Notes: generated by a model not told the origin, from the sequence alone. A stretch of 64,000 nt of DNA from Sphingobium lactosutens DS20 (GCF_000445105.1 NZ_ATDP01000110.1:86657-150656); one strand, 5' to 3'. Counted from the stretch's first letter, positions 25,858 through 35,039 are shown. Numbers and translations are program-made.

Positions 25858-25890
25858 GAGGCCCGGTCCTGCTAGCGCAGGCCGGGCCTC
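25858..25890 (-). terminator. Intrinsic terminator downstream of rpoZ
   Basis: Long hairpin with arms GAGGCCCGG and CCGGGCCTC around a paired centre. On the plus strand it is followed by TTTCCCTCTC and on the minus strand by a poor T-run, so it may work in both directions. It lies just after the rpoZ stop codon. Confidence 0.6.
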
Positions 25891-25916
25891 TTTCCCTCTC
25901 CAAACAGGTTCAGCGA

Positions 25917-26261
25917 TCAGCCGTCGTAATCACCACCGATATTCTGGTTGCGCGGAGGCGCCGCAGCCGTCAAGCGCAGAGCCTCCGCCGACTGGGCGAT
26001 CGAGCCGATTTCATCTGGCGTATCGTCATCGTCGATCTGGACCTTTTGCAGCGATCCGATCAGGGAATCGTGCAAGTCATCGGGCAGCACGGTTTCTTCC
26101 GCGATCTCGCGCAGGGCAACGACGGGATTCTTGTCGCGGTCGCGATCAAGCGTCAGTTCGGCGCCACCGGAAATTTCACGGGCGCGCTGAGCGGCAAGAA
26201 GGACGAGGTCAAAACGGTTGGTAACCTTGTCGACGCAATCTTCGACGGTGACGCGGGCCAA
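25917..26261 (-). CDS. rpoZ: DNA-directed RNA polymerase omega subunit
   Basis: Helps assemble and stabilise RNA polymerase. The sequence ARVTVEDCVDKVTNRFDLVLLAAQRARE is the standard omega N-terminus in pattern, with 'DKNPVVALREIAE' following. The start codon is TTG at 26261, fixed by a perfect AGGAGG six bases upstream and by the alignment of the family N-terminus; no ATG lies nearby in frame. The 114 residues include a C-terminal acidic tail typical of alphaproteobacteria. Confidence 0.95.
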   Translation of the reverse strand: MARVTVEDCVDKVTNRFDLVLLAAQRAREISGGAELTLDRDRDKNPVVALREIAEETVLPDDLHDSLIGSLQKVQIDDDDTPDEIGSIAQSAEALRLTAAAPPRNQNIGGDYDG

Positions 26262-26267
26262 ACAGGG

Positions 26268-26273
26268 CCTCCT
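26268..26273 (-). promoter_or_regulatory. Ribosome binding site that fixes the rpoZ TTG start
   Basis: Perfect AGGAGG on the minus strand, 6 nt before TTG 26261-26259. This strong site compensates for the weak initiation codon. Confidence 0.85.
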
Positions 26274-26387
26274 GAATACAACGAATGGAAAAGCGTGAAC
26301 CGGGCAGCTAGCAGCCCCGCCAGCGAGAGTCAATGAAAAGGCCATAAGCCCATGGCCACAGCGACTGAGAACGGGCATGAAACCTGA

Positions 26388-27590
26388 ATGGCGGCCATCA
26401 CGTCCCTTTCCAGCGCAGGCGATGCGCCCGACATATCGATTGTGCTGGAGGGCAATCAGCTGCGGCTGATTACGCATGGTCCCGCGCTGCGATCCGCCCT
26501 CATCACCCTGATCGACGGGGCGCGCCACAGCCTGAAACTCTATTATTATATCTTTGCCGCAGACGTGAGCGGCGGGATGGTGCGCGACGCCTTGGCCCAG
26601 GCCGCGCGTCGCGGCGTATCGGTGACGCTGATGATCGACGCATTCGGGTCAGCCAAGACGCCCGACAGGTTTTTCGCGCCGCTGGTCGATGCAGGCGGGC
26701 AATTCGGGCGTTTTGGCGCACGACGCTCCACGCGCTATCTGATCCGCAATCATCAGAAGATGGCGATAGCCGACGACGAACGGTTGCTGATTGGCGGGTT
26801 CAATGTGGAAGATGGCTACTTTGGAGTTCCCCAAGAGGGCGGCTGGCGCGATCTGGGCCTGTGGATGGAGGGCGAACAGGTAGAGGCCATGACTCGATGG
26901 TATGGCGGGTTATGGCGGTGGGTGTCGACGAAAAAGCAGCGTTTCAGGACGCTGCGAGCGATGGTGCGGCAATGGCATCCTGCCCTGCATCATGATGGGG
27001 GGTCGGCATTCCGCTGGCTGATCGGCGGACCGACGCGGCGGCTCAGCCCATGGGCGCAGGTCGTCAAGCATGACTTGGAAAAAGCGCAGCGCGTGGACAT
27101 GATCGCCGCTTATTTCTCCCCCGGACGCGGCATGTTGAAACGCATTGCGCGCGCGGCAAAGCTCAGCGGCGCGCGCATCATCCTGCCCGCTGTCTCGGAT
27201 AACGGGGCGACAGTTGCAGCGGCAAGGCTGTTATACGGCCCCTTACTGAAGCGCGGCGTCGAAATCGCTGAATATCAGCCATGCCAGCTGCATACGAAAT
27301 TGCTGGTGATCGACGACGCCGTGTTCGTCGGGTCCGCCAATTTCGATATGCGCAGCCTCTTCCTCAATCTTGAAGTGATGCTAAAGGTAGAGGATAAGAC
27401 GTTTGCCGACCAGGTCAGAGCCTATATCGCTCGGGAAATGCAGGATAGCCAAGTCATAAGTCTGCGAAACCATCGTTCGGGCCGCAGCATGATGACACTG
27501 GTCAAGCAGGCGATCAGCTATCTGCTAGTCGGAATATTGGACTACACCGTCACTCGGCGCCTGAATTTCCGCAATCCCGACGCGGACTGA
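26388..27590 (+). CDS. Phospholipase D-family enzyme, probable cardiolipin synthase
   Basis: A 400-residue protein with two HKD motifs: HQKMAIADD (about residue 122) and HTKLLVIDD (about 301), each followed by the usual G-G/S-x-N-x-x (IGGFNVED, VGSANFDMRS). This two-motif layout is that of bacterial cardiolipin synthases, which condense two phosphatidylglycerols, or of closely related phosphatidyltransferases. No N-terminal transmembrane helices are present, so it resembles the ClsB/ClsC types. It is divergent from rpoZ. Confidence 0.88.
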   Translation: MAAITSLSSAGDAPDISIVLEGNQLRLITHGPALRSALITLIDGARHSLKLYYYIFAADVSGGMVRDALAQAARRGVSVTLMIDAFGSAKTPDRFFAPLVDAGGQFGRFGARRSTRYLIRNHQKMAIADDERLLIGGFNVEDGYFGVPQEGGWRDLGLWMEGEQVEAMTRWYGGLWRWVSTKKQRFRTLRAMVRQWHPALHHDGGSAFRWLIGGPTRRLSPWAQVVKHDLEKAQRVDMIAAYFSPGRGMLKRIARAAKLSGARIILPAVSDNGATVAAARLLYGPLLKRGVEIAEYQPCQLHTKLLVIDDAVFVGSANFDMRSLFLNLEVMLKVEDKTFADQVRAYIAREMQDSQVISLRNHRSGRSMMTLVKQAISYLLVGILDYTVTRRLNFRNPDAD

Positions 27591-27631
27591 GGAGGAGGCG
27601 CGTAGCCCCCTCCCATTCACCTAATGCAGGC

Positions 27632-28012
27632 TCATCGACCGTTTTTGGCGAGGACCCGGACCTGGCCAATGGGATAGCCCTTTTCAGCCATTTCCTTGGC
27701 ATAGTCGCCACGAGCATCGGCCAGCTCCGCGCGATACTCGTCCCAGGCGTCGCGATTATCCTCCGCATCGGAGGAGCGGCGCAAATCCTTGGTCAATTCC
27801 TTCCGGGCTTCCGCCAGGTCGGTTTGATAATTGAACCAATAATCATTTTCGACGCCGGCAATGGGCGCCTGATAGACCAGCTGGTCCTCAACCTGCGCCA
27901 GTTGCTCTTCATAGCTGACCGGACCTTCTGCTGTTTGCGCCAGTCCGGCAGTCGGGAGAGCGGCGGGAGCAAGGCCCAGAAGGGCGGCGGCAAGAAACGT
28001 AGAGCGTGTCAT
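27632..28012 (-). CDS. Hypothetical exported protein
   Basis: A 126-residue product starting at ATG 28012 with a clear signal peptide (MTRSTFLAAALLGLAPAALPTAGLAQ). The mature part is highly charged and helical, with many Tyr, Glu and Arg residues, and contains the heptad-like 'YQTDLAEARKELTKDLRRS' and 'DAWDEYRAELADARGDY'. Function unknown; a periplasmic location is likely. It converges on the cardiolipin-synthase-like gene. Confidence 0.75.
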   Translation of the reverse strand: MTRSTFLAAALLGLAPAALPTAGLAQTAEGPVSYEEQLAQVEDQLVYQAPIAGVENDYWFNYQTDLAEARKELTKDLRRSSDAEDNRDAWDEYRAELADARGDYAKEMAEKGYPIGQVRVLAKNGR

Positions 28013-28187
28013 CGGTTCTTCTCCTCTTTGCTGATCTGAACCATGACTGACACAACGCTCGAACGAAGGGATTTTGAGCCTTAACGGATGTGCAGAATGG
28101 ATGAAGCGAGCCTGGGCAACGATGGACCGCACGGGTGAAACTGGCGCAAATCTTGTATTTTTAATCGATATTACAGCGCCTTATGCA

Positions 28188-28742
28188 TTATCGGACAAGC
28201 AAATAGAAGCTTACCGCCTCCTCTCCGTCATTTTCTATCACAATATGGTAGCGATCGGTGAAAAGCGGCATCCAGGCGCAGTCCGCCTGCGGCCCGCCGA
28301 CAGGCTTTTCGCACAATGTTTCGCCTTTCGCGCCCTGCACCTTGAGCGACAAATGGCCATTGCTCTCCCCCGTTGGCGCGACCATGATCTGCGCGCGCTG
28401 ACCGCCCAGGAAAAGCTGGCGCATAGTCATGCTGCCGCCCGGCAGGAGCGATCCGCGGCGATAGGCGGGACCCAGAGCGCGCCCGCGATAGGGCGGATCG
28501 TCAATAATCGCGCCGCTAGCCTGCGCCTTTTCGCGCCAGAGCGCCGCCAAATCCGCCTGGCCCGGCGCCGGAGCCGCCCCCAGCACCGACAGCATCCGCG
28601 CCTTGCGGCCGAGCGAGGCGGTGTCGCCCTGCGCCTGCGCCGCCTCCCCTTCGACCAGCGTGCGCAGGATGGGGTCGGAAGGATGATGGTCCGCTTGTGA
28701 CGCCGCCGCCGCAAACAGCAAAGGCAATAACAGCGCAATCAC
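28188..28742 (-). CDS. Hypothetical exported protein in two-component operon
   Basis: A 184-residue protein beginning at GTG 28742, overlapping the kinase stop (GTGA). The hydrophobic leader MIALLLPLLFAAAASQA suggests export. The remainder has beta-rich segments ('GSMTMRQLFLGGQRAQIMV', 'DRYHIVIENDGEEAVSFYLLV') and two Cys residues. It resembles no family I know. As the third gene of the regulator-kinase operon it may be a signal input or an output. Confidence 0.7.
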   Translation of the reverse strand: MIALLLPLLFAAAASQADHHPSDPILRTLVEGEAAQAQGDTASLGRKARMLSVLGAAPAPGQADLAALWREKAQASGAIIDDPPYRGRALGPAYRRGSLLPGGSMTMRQLFLGGQRAQIMVAPTGESNGHLSLKVQGAKGETLCEKPVGGPQADCAWMPLFTDRYHIVIENDGEEAVSFYLLVR

Positions 28743-30088
28743 GATTCATCCTCCGGCTGGACAACGAAGCGCGCGCCGGGCGCTGCATCTTCGACGTGGA
28801 GCGTCAGCCCATGGCGCTGCGCGATCGCCAGCGCAAGAGCCAGCCCAAGGCCATGGCCGCCGTCCGCCGCGCCGTCCAGACGGACATAGCGCTCGAAAAT
28901 CCGCTCACGGTCCGCCGCAGGGATGCCATCGCCATCATCCTCCACAATGATGCGCGGCCCGGCGGACAGTTGGAGCGACACGCTGCCGCCGCTCGGCACA
29001 TATTTGAAGCCATTGTCGAGCAGGTTCGACATCAGCCGCATCATCTGCATCGCATCGGCGCGCAAGCGTATGCCGGGGGCGATGCGAGCATGAAAGCCGA
29101 TCCCCAATTCTTCTGCGCTCGCGCCATAGAGATCGGCCAGATTTTCCGCGATATCGCTCAGGCTGACTTCCGCAAGGCCGCGCATGTCGCCACGCATCGC
29201 CTGTGTGCCGGCAATGTCGAGCAGGGAATCGAGCAGGCGCACGACGCTGCGTATCTCGGCCCTCGACCGCTCCAGCGTTTGCAGCAGCATATCGTCGCGC
29301 GTCGCCTCCATCGCCCGCAGGATACGCGTATCCAGATGCATGAGCGGCGTGCGGATTTCGTGCGCCGTCTGATCGGATACAGCGCGCTGCGCTTCAATCA
29401 GGCGTTCGACCTGGTCGAGCATGTCGTTGGTATTGGTCGCCAGTTCCGTCAATTCGTCGCTATCGCCCGCGCCGGGCACGCGTGCTTCAATATGTCCAGC
29501 GCGGACGGCGGCGAAGGTCGCATTCACCGCCTCCACCCGATTGCGCAGGCGCCGAGCGGCGAAATGGCCCGCGACTAGGCTGAGCCCGGCGATCAACGCG
29601 CCCGCCGTCGCGAAAGCGACAGCCAGGCGGGCAAGCAGCGCCTGACCGCGATAGTCGCTGCGCCCGACCACCAGTCTCATGTTCGGCCCAAGTTGCGTCG
29701 CCCGGGCGAACATGCGTTCGCCATCGGCCAAAGTGACGAACCGCGCTTCCGATATGTTTGGCGCGATGCGCGGCCAGCGGGTCAGGTTGCCCGCAATCCG
29801 ATCGCCATTGTCGCGCGCCAGCAGATACCAGACGCGTTCGCCATCCTGACGCTCCACCGCGAAGCGATCGGCGATCCGCGCCTTCAGATCTTCCCGGCCT
29901 GCGCTGACATATATGTCGGCAAGGCCGGCAAGGTCGGTATCAACCTCCCGCGCGAGCATGGCGCGCGCATCATTGTCGACGATCTGGCGCACGACCAGAA
30001 ACAAGGCCAGGGTCGACAGCAGGCTGACCAGCAAGGCCGACATCGTGACCCGGCCGAAAATCGACCGGAACAGGCCAGGCCTAGCCAC
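28739..30088 (-). CDS. Two-component sensor histidine kinase
   Basis: A 449-residue membrane kinase. Two transmembrane helices (about residues 14-32 and 160-180) flank a periplasmic sensor of about 130 residues. A HAMP region follows, then the phospho-accepting H-box HEIRTPLMH (about 240), the N-box 'LLDNGFKYVPSGG' and the G-boxes DDGDGIP and GHGLGLALALA. The GTG start at 30088 overlaps the regulator gene stop by 8 nt. The gene is intact, unlike its partner regulator. Confidence 0.92.
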   Translation of the reverse strand: MARPGLFRSIFGRVTMSALLVSLLSTLALFLVVRQIVDNDARAMLAREVDTDLAGLADIYVSAGREDLKARIADRFAVERQDGERVWYLLARDNGDRIAGNLTRWPRIAPNISEARFVTLADGERMFARATQLGPNMRLVVGRSDYRGQALLARLAVAFATAGALIAGLSLVAGHFAARRLRNRVEAVNATFAAVRAGHIEARVPGAGDSDELTELATNTNDMLDQVERLIEAQRAVSDQTAHEIRTPLMHLDTRILRAMEATRDDMLLQTLERSRAEIRSVVRLLDSLLDIAGTQAMRGDMRGLAEVSLSDIAENLADLYGASAEELGIGFHARIAPGIRLRADAMQMMRLMSNLLDNGFKYVPSGGSVSLQLSAGPRIIVEDDGDGIPAADRERIFERYVRLDGAADGGHGLGLALALAIAQRHGLTLHVEDAAPGARFVVQPEDES

Positions 30089-30790
30089 GAGCCGCGTCTG
30101 CGTGCGCGATCAGCCGATAGCCGGTCCCCCAGACGGTTTCCAGAACCGGCGTATCGAAACCATCCTCAAGCTTGCGGCGCAAGCGGCCAACATTCACGTC
30201 GACGACATTGGTCTGAGGATCAAAGCTCAGCTTCCAGACATGGCGCAACAGCATCTCGCGCGTCACCACTTCCCCGGCATGGTCCATGAGGTAGCGGAAC
30301 AGTTCGAATTCCTTGGGCGACAAAGGAAGATGCCGTCCCTGTCGAAAGGCGGTTCGCGCCTTTACATGGCATTCCAGGTCGCCGAACAGCAGCACGGGTT
30401 CATGGCTGCGGCGGCTGGCGCGGCGCCAGAGCGCGCGCACACGGGCGACGAGCTCGTCGGGTTCGAAAGGCTTGGCGAGATAGTCATCCACGCCGCTTTC
30501 CAGCCCTTCGACCCGATGTTCGCTGCGGCCCAGGGCCGACAGCATCAGGACCGGCGCGCCGACGCCGGCTGAGCGCATCCGCGTGACGATATCTATGCCC
30601 GACAGATGCGGCAACATGCGGTCGAGGAGACGACGTCATGTCCCCCGCTTCCAGCCCGATGGAGGCCTGCCGGCCCATCGGCAGCCTGTTCCACCGTCAT
30701 ACCCGCAGCGTTCAGGATCGCCGCGATCGTCGCGCGCGCCGCCTCGTCATCCTCCACCAGCAAAACGGAAATCTGATCAGACTGCCCCAT
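30081..30790 (-). pseudogene. OmpR-family response regulator, frameshifted in the receiver domain
   Basis: The N-terminal half (from ATG 30790: MGQSDQISVLLVEDDEAARA, with the acidic pocket EDD) and the C-terminal half (MLPHLSGIDIVTRMR ... LMLSALGR ... YLAKPFEPDEL, then a winged helix ending GTGYRLIAHAD) lie in different frames. On the minus strand the junction reads GACGTCGTC-TCCTCGAC where GACGTCGTC-CTCCTCGAC would restore 'DVVLLDRMLPHLSG'. A single C is missing at about forward 30629, exactly at the phospho-acceptor Asp. It is a true mutation or a sequence error. Restored, the protein would be about 237 residues. Confidence 0.9.
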
Positions 30791-30933
30791 GATCCCCCCG
30801 GCTTAGCCTTAACGGCAAAGCCCGCCAGTGACAAAGCCTGTTAGAGGACGCGAAGCCGGGCATCGTTTCGGTTACGGCCTGCCCCTGCCGATGGGAACAG
30901 TGAAACCCCACTGTCTTACCTTTCTCCAACGAA

Positions 30934-30961
30934 AAACGGCCGCCATGTCCGGCAGCCGTTT
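30934..30961 (-). terminator. Intrinsic terminator of the TauE/SafE gene
   Basis: AAACGGC (30934-30940) pairs with GCCGTTT (30955-30961), with extra GCC/GGC pairs inside. On the minus strand the stem runs into GTTTTTCG. It lies 26 bp after the stop codon. Confidence 0.75.
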
Positions 30962-30986
30962 CGTGTCACCCATGACCGCGCGGGAT

Positions 30987-31817
30987 TTACATTTTCAAAC
31001 CGTTGCGCAGCATCAGCATGCCGATGATGAGCAGATAGACGCCGAAAATCTTTTTCAAGGGTCCCGCCGGCAGGCTGTGCGCTGCCGCCACGCCGAGCGG
31101 CGCGGTCAGCATCGACATGGACGCAATCGCCAATGTTCCGGGGATGTTGATATAGCCCAGCGAACCCCAGGGCAGACCGGTTTCCTTCAGGCCAATGATG
31201 GCAAAGCCGATTGTCGTGGGGATGGCGATCAACGTGCCGATGCCCGATGCGGTCGCAATGGCCCGGTGGATGGTCCGCCCGCAAAGCGTCATCACCATGA
31301 TCGCGATGGTACCGCCGCCAATGCCCAGCAGCGAGGAAAAGGTGCCCAGGCCGCCCGCGATACCGACCCGCACGATACCGGACGGCATGGTGTCGCTGAC
31401 CACCTTCCCGCTGACCTTGGGCAGCAGGAAATTGAGCGACATTAGGACCACGCCACCGCCAAAGATCATCTTGAGCGTACGGCCGTCGACATGGCTGGCG
31501 AGCAAGACGCCCGCACCGCATCCCATGACGATCCATGGCGCCCAGGCTTTGAGCACTTCAAATTCCACCGCGCCGCGTTTGGCATGGGACAGGAGCGACC
31601 GGATCGACGTGACGATGATGGTGGCGGCGGACGTGCCGATCGCGACATGGGCGATGGCATCCTTCGTGCCGCCAAGCAGCGGCAGAACGACCAGCAATGC
31701 CGGCACGACAACGAAGCCGCCGCCAATCCCGAAAATACCAGCGGCAAAGCCGGCCAGCAACCCGGCCGCCAGCATGGCGACCAGCGGCACCAGCCATGTC
31801 GTGATTTCAGCAGACAT
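30987..31817 (-). CDS. TauE/SafE-family membrane transporter
   Basis: A 276-residue polytopic membrane protein. Both halves carry the family's glycine-rich repeat: 'GFAAGIFGIGGGFVVVPALL' and 'GTFSSLLGIGGGTIAIMVM' in pattern. About eight helices are visible. The family exports or imports organosulfur anions such as sulfite, sulfoacetate or taurine-derived compounds; the substrate is unknown here. ATG 31817 is preferred over GTG 31820, after AAGGGGGG. It has its own terminator. Confidence 0.88.
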   Translation of the reverse strand: MSAEITTWLVPLVAMLAAGLLAGFAAGIFGIGGGFVVVPALLVVLPLLGGTKDAIAHVAIGTSAATIIVTSIRSLLSHAKRGAVEFEVLKAWAPWIVMGCGAGVLLASHVDGRTLKMIFGGGVVLMSLNFLLPKVSGKVVSDTMPSGIVRVGIAGGLGTFSSLLGIGGGTIAIMVMTLCGRTIHRAIATASGIGTLIAIPTTIGFAIIGLKETGLPWGSLGYINIPGTLAIASMSMLTAPLGVAAAHSLPAGPLKKIFGVYLLIIGMLMLRNGLKM

Positions 31818-32079
31818 CACAGCCCCCCTTTCCGCGCAGGTCCGCCCGCGCGCATGTTTATGCCATCGCCCTGCGGGATCAAGGCGGCGAAAATGGGGTA
31901 ATCGTCCATGATGTCAGACCATGCCTCTCTTCGGCGGAACCAGGATGCGTGGGGGCATGCGGTGATGTTCCCCTGCCCCGCTCAACGAACAAGAAGGAAG
32001 AACCCGCAACGTCCGTCGCGCCGTTCGCGTTACAATCTGGAAACAATTGAAGACGGGACGTTGGAACGAGAAAAAAGAA
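31818..32079. other. Intergenic region without a recognised gene
   Basis: About 260 bp between the TauE/SafE start and the ald terminator (353 bp to the ald stop). No convincing reading frame in either direction. It should hold the promoter of the TauE/SafE gene. Confidence 0.4.
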
Positions 32080-32111
32080 AGGCGCCAACCCCGGTGACGA
32101 GGTTGGCGCCT
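32080..32111 (-). terminator. Intrinsic terminator of ald
   Basis: Perfect 11-bp stem, AGGCGCCAACC (32080-32090) with GGTTGGCGCCT (32101-32111). On the minus strand it is followed by TTTCTTTTTTC. It lies 60 bp after the ald stop codon. Confidence 0.9.
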
Positions 32112-32170
32112 GTTGATCGCGCGCTTCTCGGGCGTATCAATCGCCCGATAGGATTACGGTCGCATCCGGA

Positions 32171-33289
32171 TCAGGCCACGGCCTGTTCCGCCGGCGTATA
32201 GGGCAGATTGAGATCGTCGGCCACCGCCTGATAGGTGACCTTGCCGTCCCATATATTCAGGCCCGCACGCAGATGGACATCGCGGCGAAGCGCCTCCTTC
32301 CACCCCAGTTCGGCAATGCGCAGCGCATGGGGCAGCGTGACGTTATTCAACGCATAAGTGCTGGTGCGCGCGACCGCGCCGGGCATGTTGGCGACGCAAT
32401 AATGCACGACATCATCGACAATATAGGTCGGCTCCGCATGGGTCGTGGCATGGCTGGTTTCGAAACAGCCGCCCTGGTCGATCGCGACATCAACGAGGAC
32501 CGCGCCCTTCTTCATGGTCTTGAGCATGTCGGCGGTCACGAGCTTGGGCGCGGCGGCCCCCGGAATAAGCACCGCGCCGATCACCAGGTCAGCGTCCGCG
32601 ACGCAATCGGCGAGATTGGCCTTGTTCGAAAAGCGCGTCTTGGCCCGCGCTTCGAAATACATGCCCAGCTTCTCCAGAACCTCGGGGCTGCGGTCGAGGA
32701 TGGTGACGTCCGCACCAAGCCCCGCGGCCATCTGCGCCGCGTTGAAGCCGACAACGCCACCGCCGATGACGGCGACCTTGGCGGGCAGCACGCCCGGCAC
32801 GCCGCCCAGCAGCACGCCACGTCCGCCATGCGCCTTTTCCAGCGCCGTCGCACCAGCCTGAATAGCCATGCGCCCGGCGACCTGGCTCATCGGCTTGAGC
32901 AGCGGCAGGCCGCCGCTGGCGTCGGTCACGGTTTCATAGGCGATGCAGGTCGCGCCGCTGGCAATAAGGTCGCGGGTCTGGTCCGGATCAGGCGCCAGGT
33001 GCAGATAGGTGTAGAGAATCTGGCCGGGCCGCAGCATCGCGCGTTCCACGGCTTGCGGCTCCTTCACCTTCACGATCATGTCGGCCGTGGCGAAGATTTC
33101 GGCCGCCGTCGTGATGATGTCGGCGCCCGCCTTGACGTAGAGATCGTCGCTCGCGCCGATGCCGTTGCCCGCGCCGGTTTCCACCAGCACGCGATGCCCA
33201 TGCGCAGTCAGTTCATGCACGCTCTCGGGCGTCAGGCCCACGCGATATTCGTGATTCTTGATTTCCTTGACGGTGCCGACGATCATCAT
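32171..33289 (-). CDS. ald: Alanine dehydrogenase
   Basis: Reversible NAD-dependent deamination of L-alanine to pyruvate and ammonia. The start at ATG 33289 (MMIVGTVKEIKNHEYRVGLT) follows GGAGAG. Typical features: 'GHRVLVETGAGNGIG', the substrate region 'ILYTYLHLAPD', the NAD-binding GGGVVGFNAAQMA and 'VDVAIDQGGCFET', with 'THAEPTYIVDDVVHYCVANMPGAV'. The 372 residues are standard. The divergent Lrp-type regulator is the expected controller. Confidence 0.95.
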   Translation of the reverse strand: MMIVGTVKEIKNHEYRVGLTPESVHELTAHGHRVLVETGAGNGIGASDDLYVKAGADIITTAAEIFATADMIVKVKEPQAVERAMLRPGQILYTYLHLAPDPDQTRDLIASGATCIAYETVTDASGGLPLLKPMSQVAGRMAIQAGATALEKAHGGRGVLLGGVPGVLPAKVAVIGGGVVGFNAAQMAAGLGADVTILDRSPEVLEKLGMYFEARAKTRFSNKANLADCVADADLVIGAVLIPGAAAPKLVTADMLKTMKKGAVLVDVAIDQGGCFETSHATTHAEPTYIVDDVVHYCVANMPGAVARTSTYALNNVTLPHALRIAELGWKEALRRDVHLRAGLNIWDGKVTYQAVADDLNLPYTPAEQAVA

Positions 33290-33444
33290 GTCTCTCCAAA
33301 GCCGAGGGACGGCGCGCGATTGCACTTCCGTATGGCCTGCGTGATACCGCAAAGGCGACGGCGAATGGTCCTGAATTTGCAGGGTGGAAGCGAAGACCTG
33401 CGGATGATATGCCGCGATATTGCCAATCGGCGGGATGATTTCGC

Positions 33445-33912
33445 GTGGATCGCTTCGACATCGCCATATTGGAAGCGCTGCAAAAGGATTCCCGCCGGTC
33501 CATGGCGGACTTGGGAGAGCGGATCGGCCTGTCCGCTTCTGCCTGCCATCGCCGCATCAAGGCGATGGAGGAAGCAGGCCTGATCGCAGGTTATGCCGCA
33601 CGGCTGGACCCCAAAGCGCTCGGGCTTGACCTCCAGGCCTTTGTCGAAATCTCTCTGACCAGCCAGAGCCGGGAAATCATGGATCGGTTCGAACGCGCGG
33701 TGGCCGACTTTCCGGAGATATTGGAATGTCATCTCATGGCGGGCCAGGCCGACTATCTGCTGCGCGTGGCCGCTGCGGATCTGATAGGGTTCGACGCCAT
33801 CCACCGCGACTGCCTCGCCCGCTTGCCCGGCGTCTCCGCCATCCGCACCAGCTTTGCGATCCGTCGTATCCGCGATTGGCAGGGCTATCGCCTGCGCGGC
33901 CTCAAGGCCTAG
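33445..33912 (+). CDS. Lrp/AsnC-family transcriptional regulator
   Basis: A 155-residue regulator with an N-terminal helix-turn-helix ('RRSMADLGERIGLSASACHRRIKAMEEAGLI' in pattern) and a C-terminal RAM ligand domain ('VEISLTSQSREIMDRFERAV', 'GQADYLLRVAAADL'). The start is GTG 33445. It is divergent from ald with 155 bp between, so it most probably senses alanine or another amino acid and controls ald. Its last codons overlap the stop of the convergent cyclophilin gene. Confidence 0.92.
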   Translation: MDRFDIAILEALQKDSRRSMADLGERIGLSASACHRRIKAMEEAGLIAGYAARLDPKALGLDLQAFVEISLTSQSREIMDRFERAVADFPEILECHLMAGQADYLLRVAAADLIGFDAIHRDCLARLPGVSAIRTSFAIRRIRDWQGYRLRGLKA

Positions 33913-34795
33913 GCCGGACTGGGACGGGCGCATTGCACAGATCCACACCGCCCGCAGGTCGCTCGTAGAAATCATCCTTCCGGTTGGCGCGCAGACGCAG
34001 ATATTCACTGAAAATCGGTGACGTCGTATCCATTTGCTGGAAATGCGGCTGCTGCGCAGCGGGCAGGTCGCTCGCCAGGCGCACGGACACTATAGGCACC
34101 GGGCGCTCCGATCCTGTGTAGAAGCCGAGTTCCCCCGATCCGCGCGGCAGGCTGGACAAATGCGCCATGCCGTCGATCACGCGTCCGACAACCGCGATAT
34201 TGCGGTCAAGCTGGCGCGGCGCCTGGCCGATCACGGCGTAAAGTTCCGCACCGGTGCCAGCGTCAGGCGACAGGTTGCGGCCGACCCCGACATAGCCATA
34301 GCAATGCGGCAGCCAGACGGCGTCCCCATCCATCGCCACCGGCCAACCCGCAACGAAACCCGTTTTGGGCGCATAAGCGTCAGGATAGGGCAAAGATGTG
34401 ATGTGCAATCGCCGGTTGGCGAGCGGCACTGTGTAATCAGCCGCGCTGGTCTGGAGCAGACCGGCCGGCAACGGCTTTTTCTCCGTCGCGTCGCCCCATT
34501 GCGCGACATAATTGTCCTGAACTCGATTGATGCTGGTTCCATCCCACCAATGCGCCTGGGCGAGCATGCGGATATTGGCGACGTGGCGGGGCGCCATGGC
34601 CGGAGCGAACTGAACGATGATCTGCGCGCCCCCCTCAATCGTCATGACGATCAGATCCTCAGCCGGAATGTTTGTCCATGCGCTCGCCGGCGATGATGCG
34701 ATGAGTGCGGCTGGCGTGGCCGGCGGCGCGCTGTCTGCCGGGATGGGAGCCAAGGCCAGGGCTGCTGCAAGAACAAAGGGGAGCGAATGAGTCAT
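33902..34795 (-). CDS. Large exported cyclophilin-like peptidylprolyl isomerase
   Basis: A 297-residue protein starting at ATG 34795 with a signal peptide (MTHSLPFVLAAALALAPIPA). The longer upstream frame runs over the tRNA and is not real. Cyclophilin elements: 'EDLIVMTIEGGAQIIVQFAPAMAPRHVANI', 'DGTSINRVQDNYVAQWGD' where FxRV is SINRV, and 'ELYAVIGQAPRQLDRNIAVVGRVIDGM'. Active-site changes raise doubt about activity. Insertions make it about 100 residues longer than simple cyclophilins. Confidence 0.82.
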   Translation of the reverse strand: MTHSLPFVLAAALALAPIPADSAPPATPAALIASSPASAWTNIPAEDLIVMTIEGGAQIIVQFAPAMAPRHVANIRMLAQAHWWDGTSINRVQDNYVAQWGDATEKKPLPAGLLQTSAADYTVPLANRRLHITSLPYPDAYAPKTGFVAGWPVAMDGDAVWLPHCYGYVGVGRNLSPDAGTGAELYAVIGQAPRQLDRNIAVVGRVIDGMAHLSSLPRGSGELGFYTGSERPVPIVSVRLASDLPAAQQPHFQQMDTTSPIFSEYLRLRANRKDDFYERPAGGVDLCNAPVPVRPRP

Positions 34796-34948
34796 CGCGC
34801 CATCAAACAAGGGACGTCCGATAAAGTAAAGCGATGCCGTTGATGCCCCTTGCCACCCCGCCCGCCCCGCGATAGGGAGCCGCCTTCCAGTGCGATTGGA
34901 TAAAAGAACCCGATTCACGCCGCTTCCAGCGACAACAGGGTTCCGTGC

Positions 34949-35039
34949 GGAGCGGTGGCCGAGTGGTCGAAGGCGCTCGCCTGGAAAGTGAGTATACGTC
35001 AAAAGCGTATCGAGGGTTCGAATCCCTCCCGCTCCGCCA
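34949..35039 (+). tRNA. tRNA-Ser(GGA)
   Basis: Full cloverleaf: acceptor GGAGCGG pairs with CCGCTCC, a D-arm beginning TGGCCGAGTGG, an anticodon stem-loop TCGC-CTGGAAA-GTGA with anticodon GGA, a long variable arm (ATACGTC/GCGTAT-type stem) as required for class II tRNA, and the T-arm GAGGGTTCGAATCCCTC. The 3' CCA is encoded (35037-35039). Confidence 0.95.
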
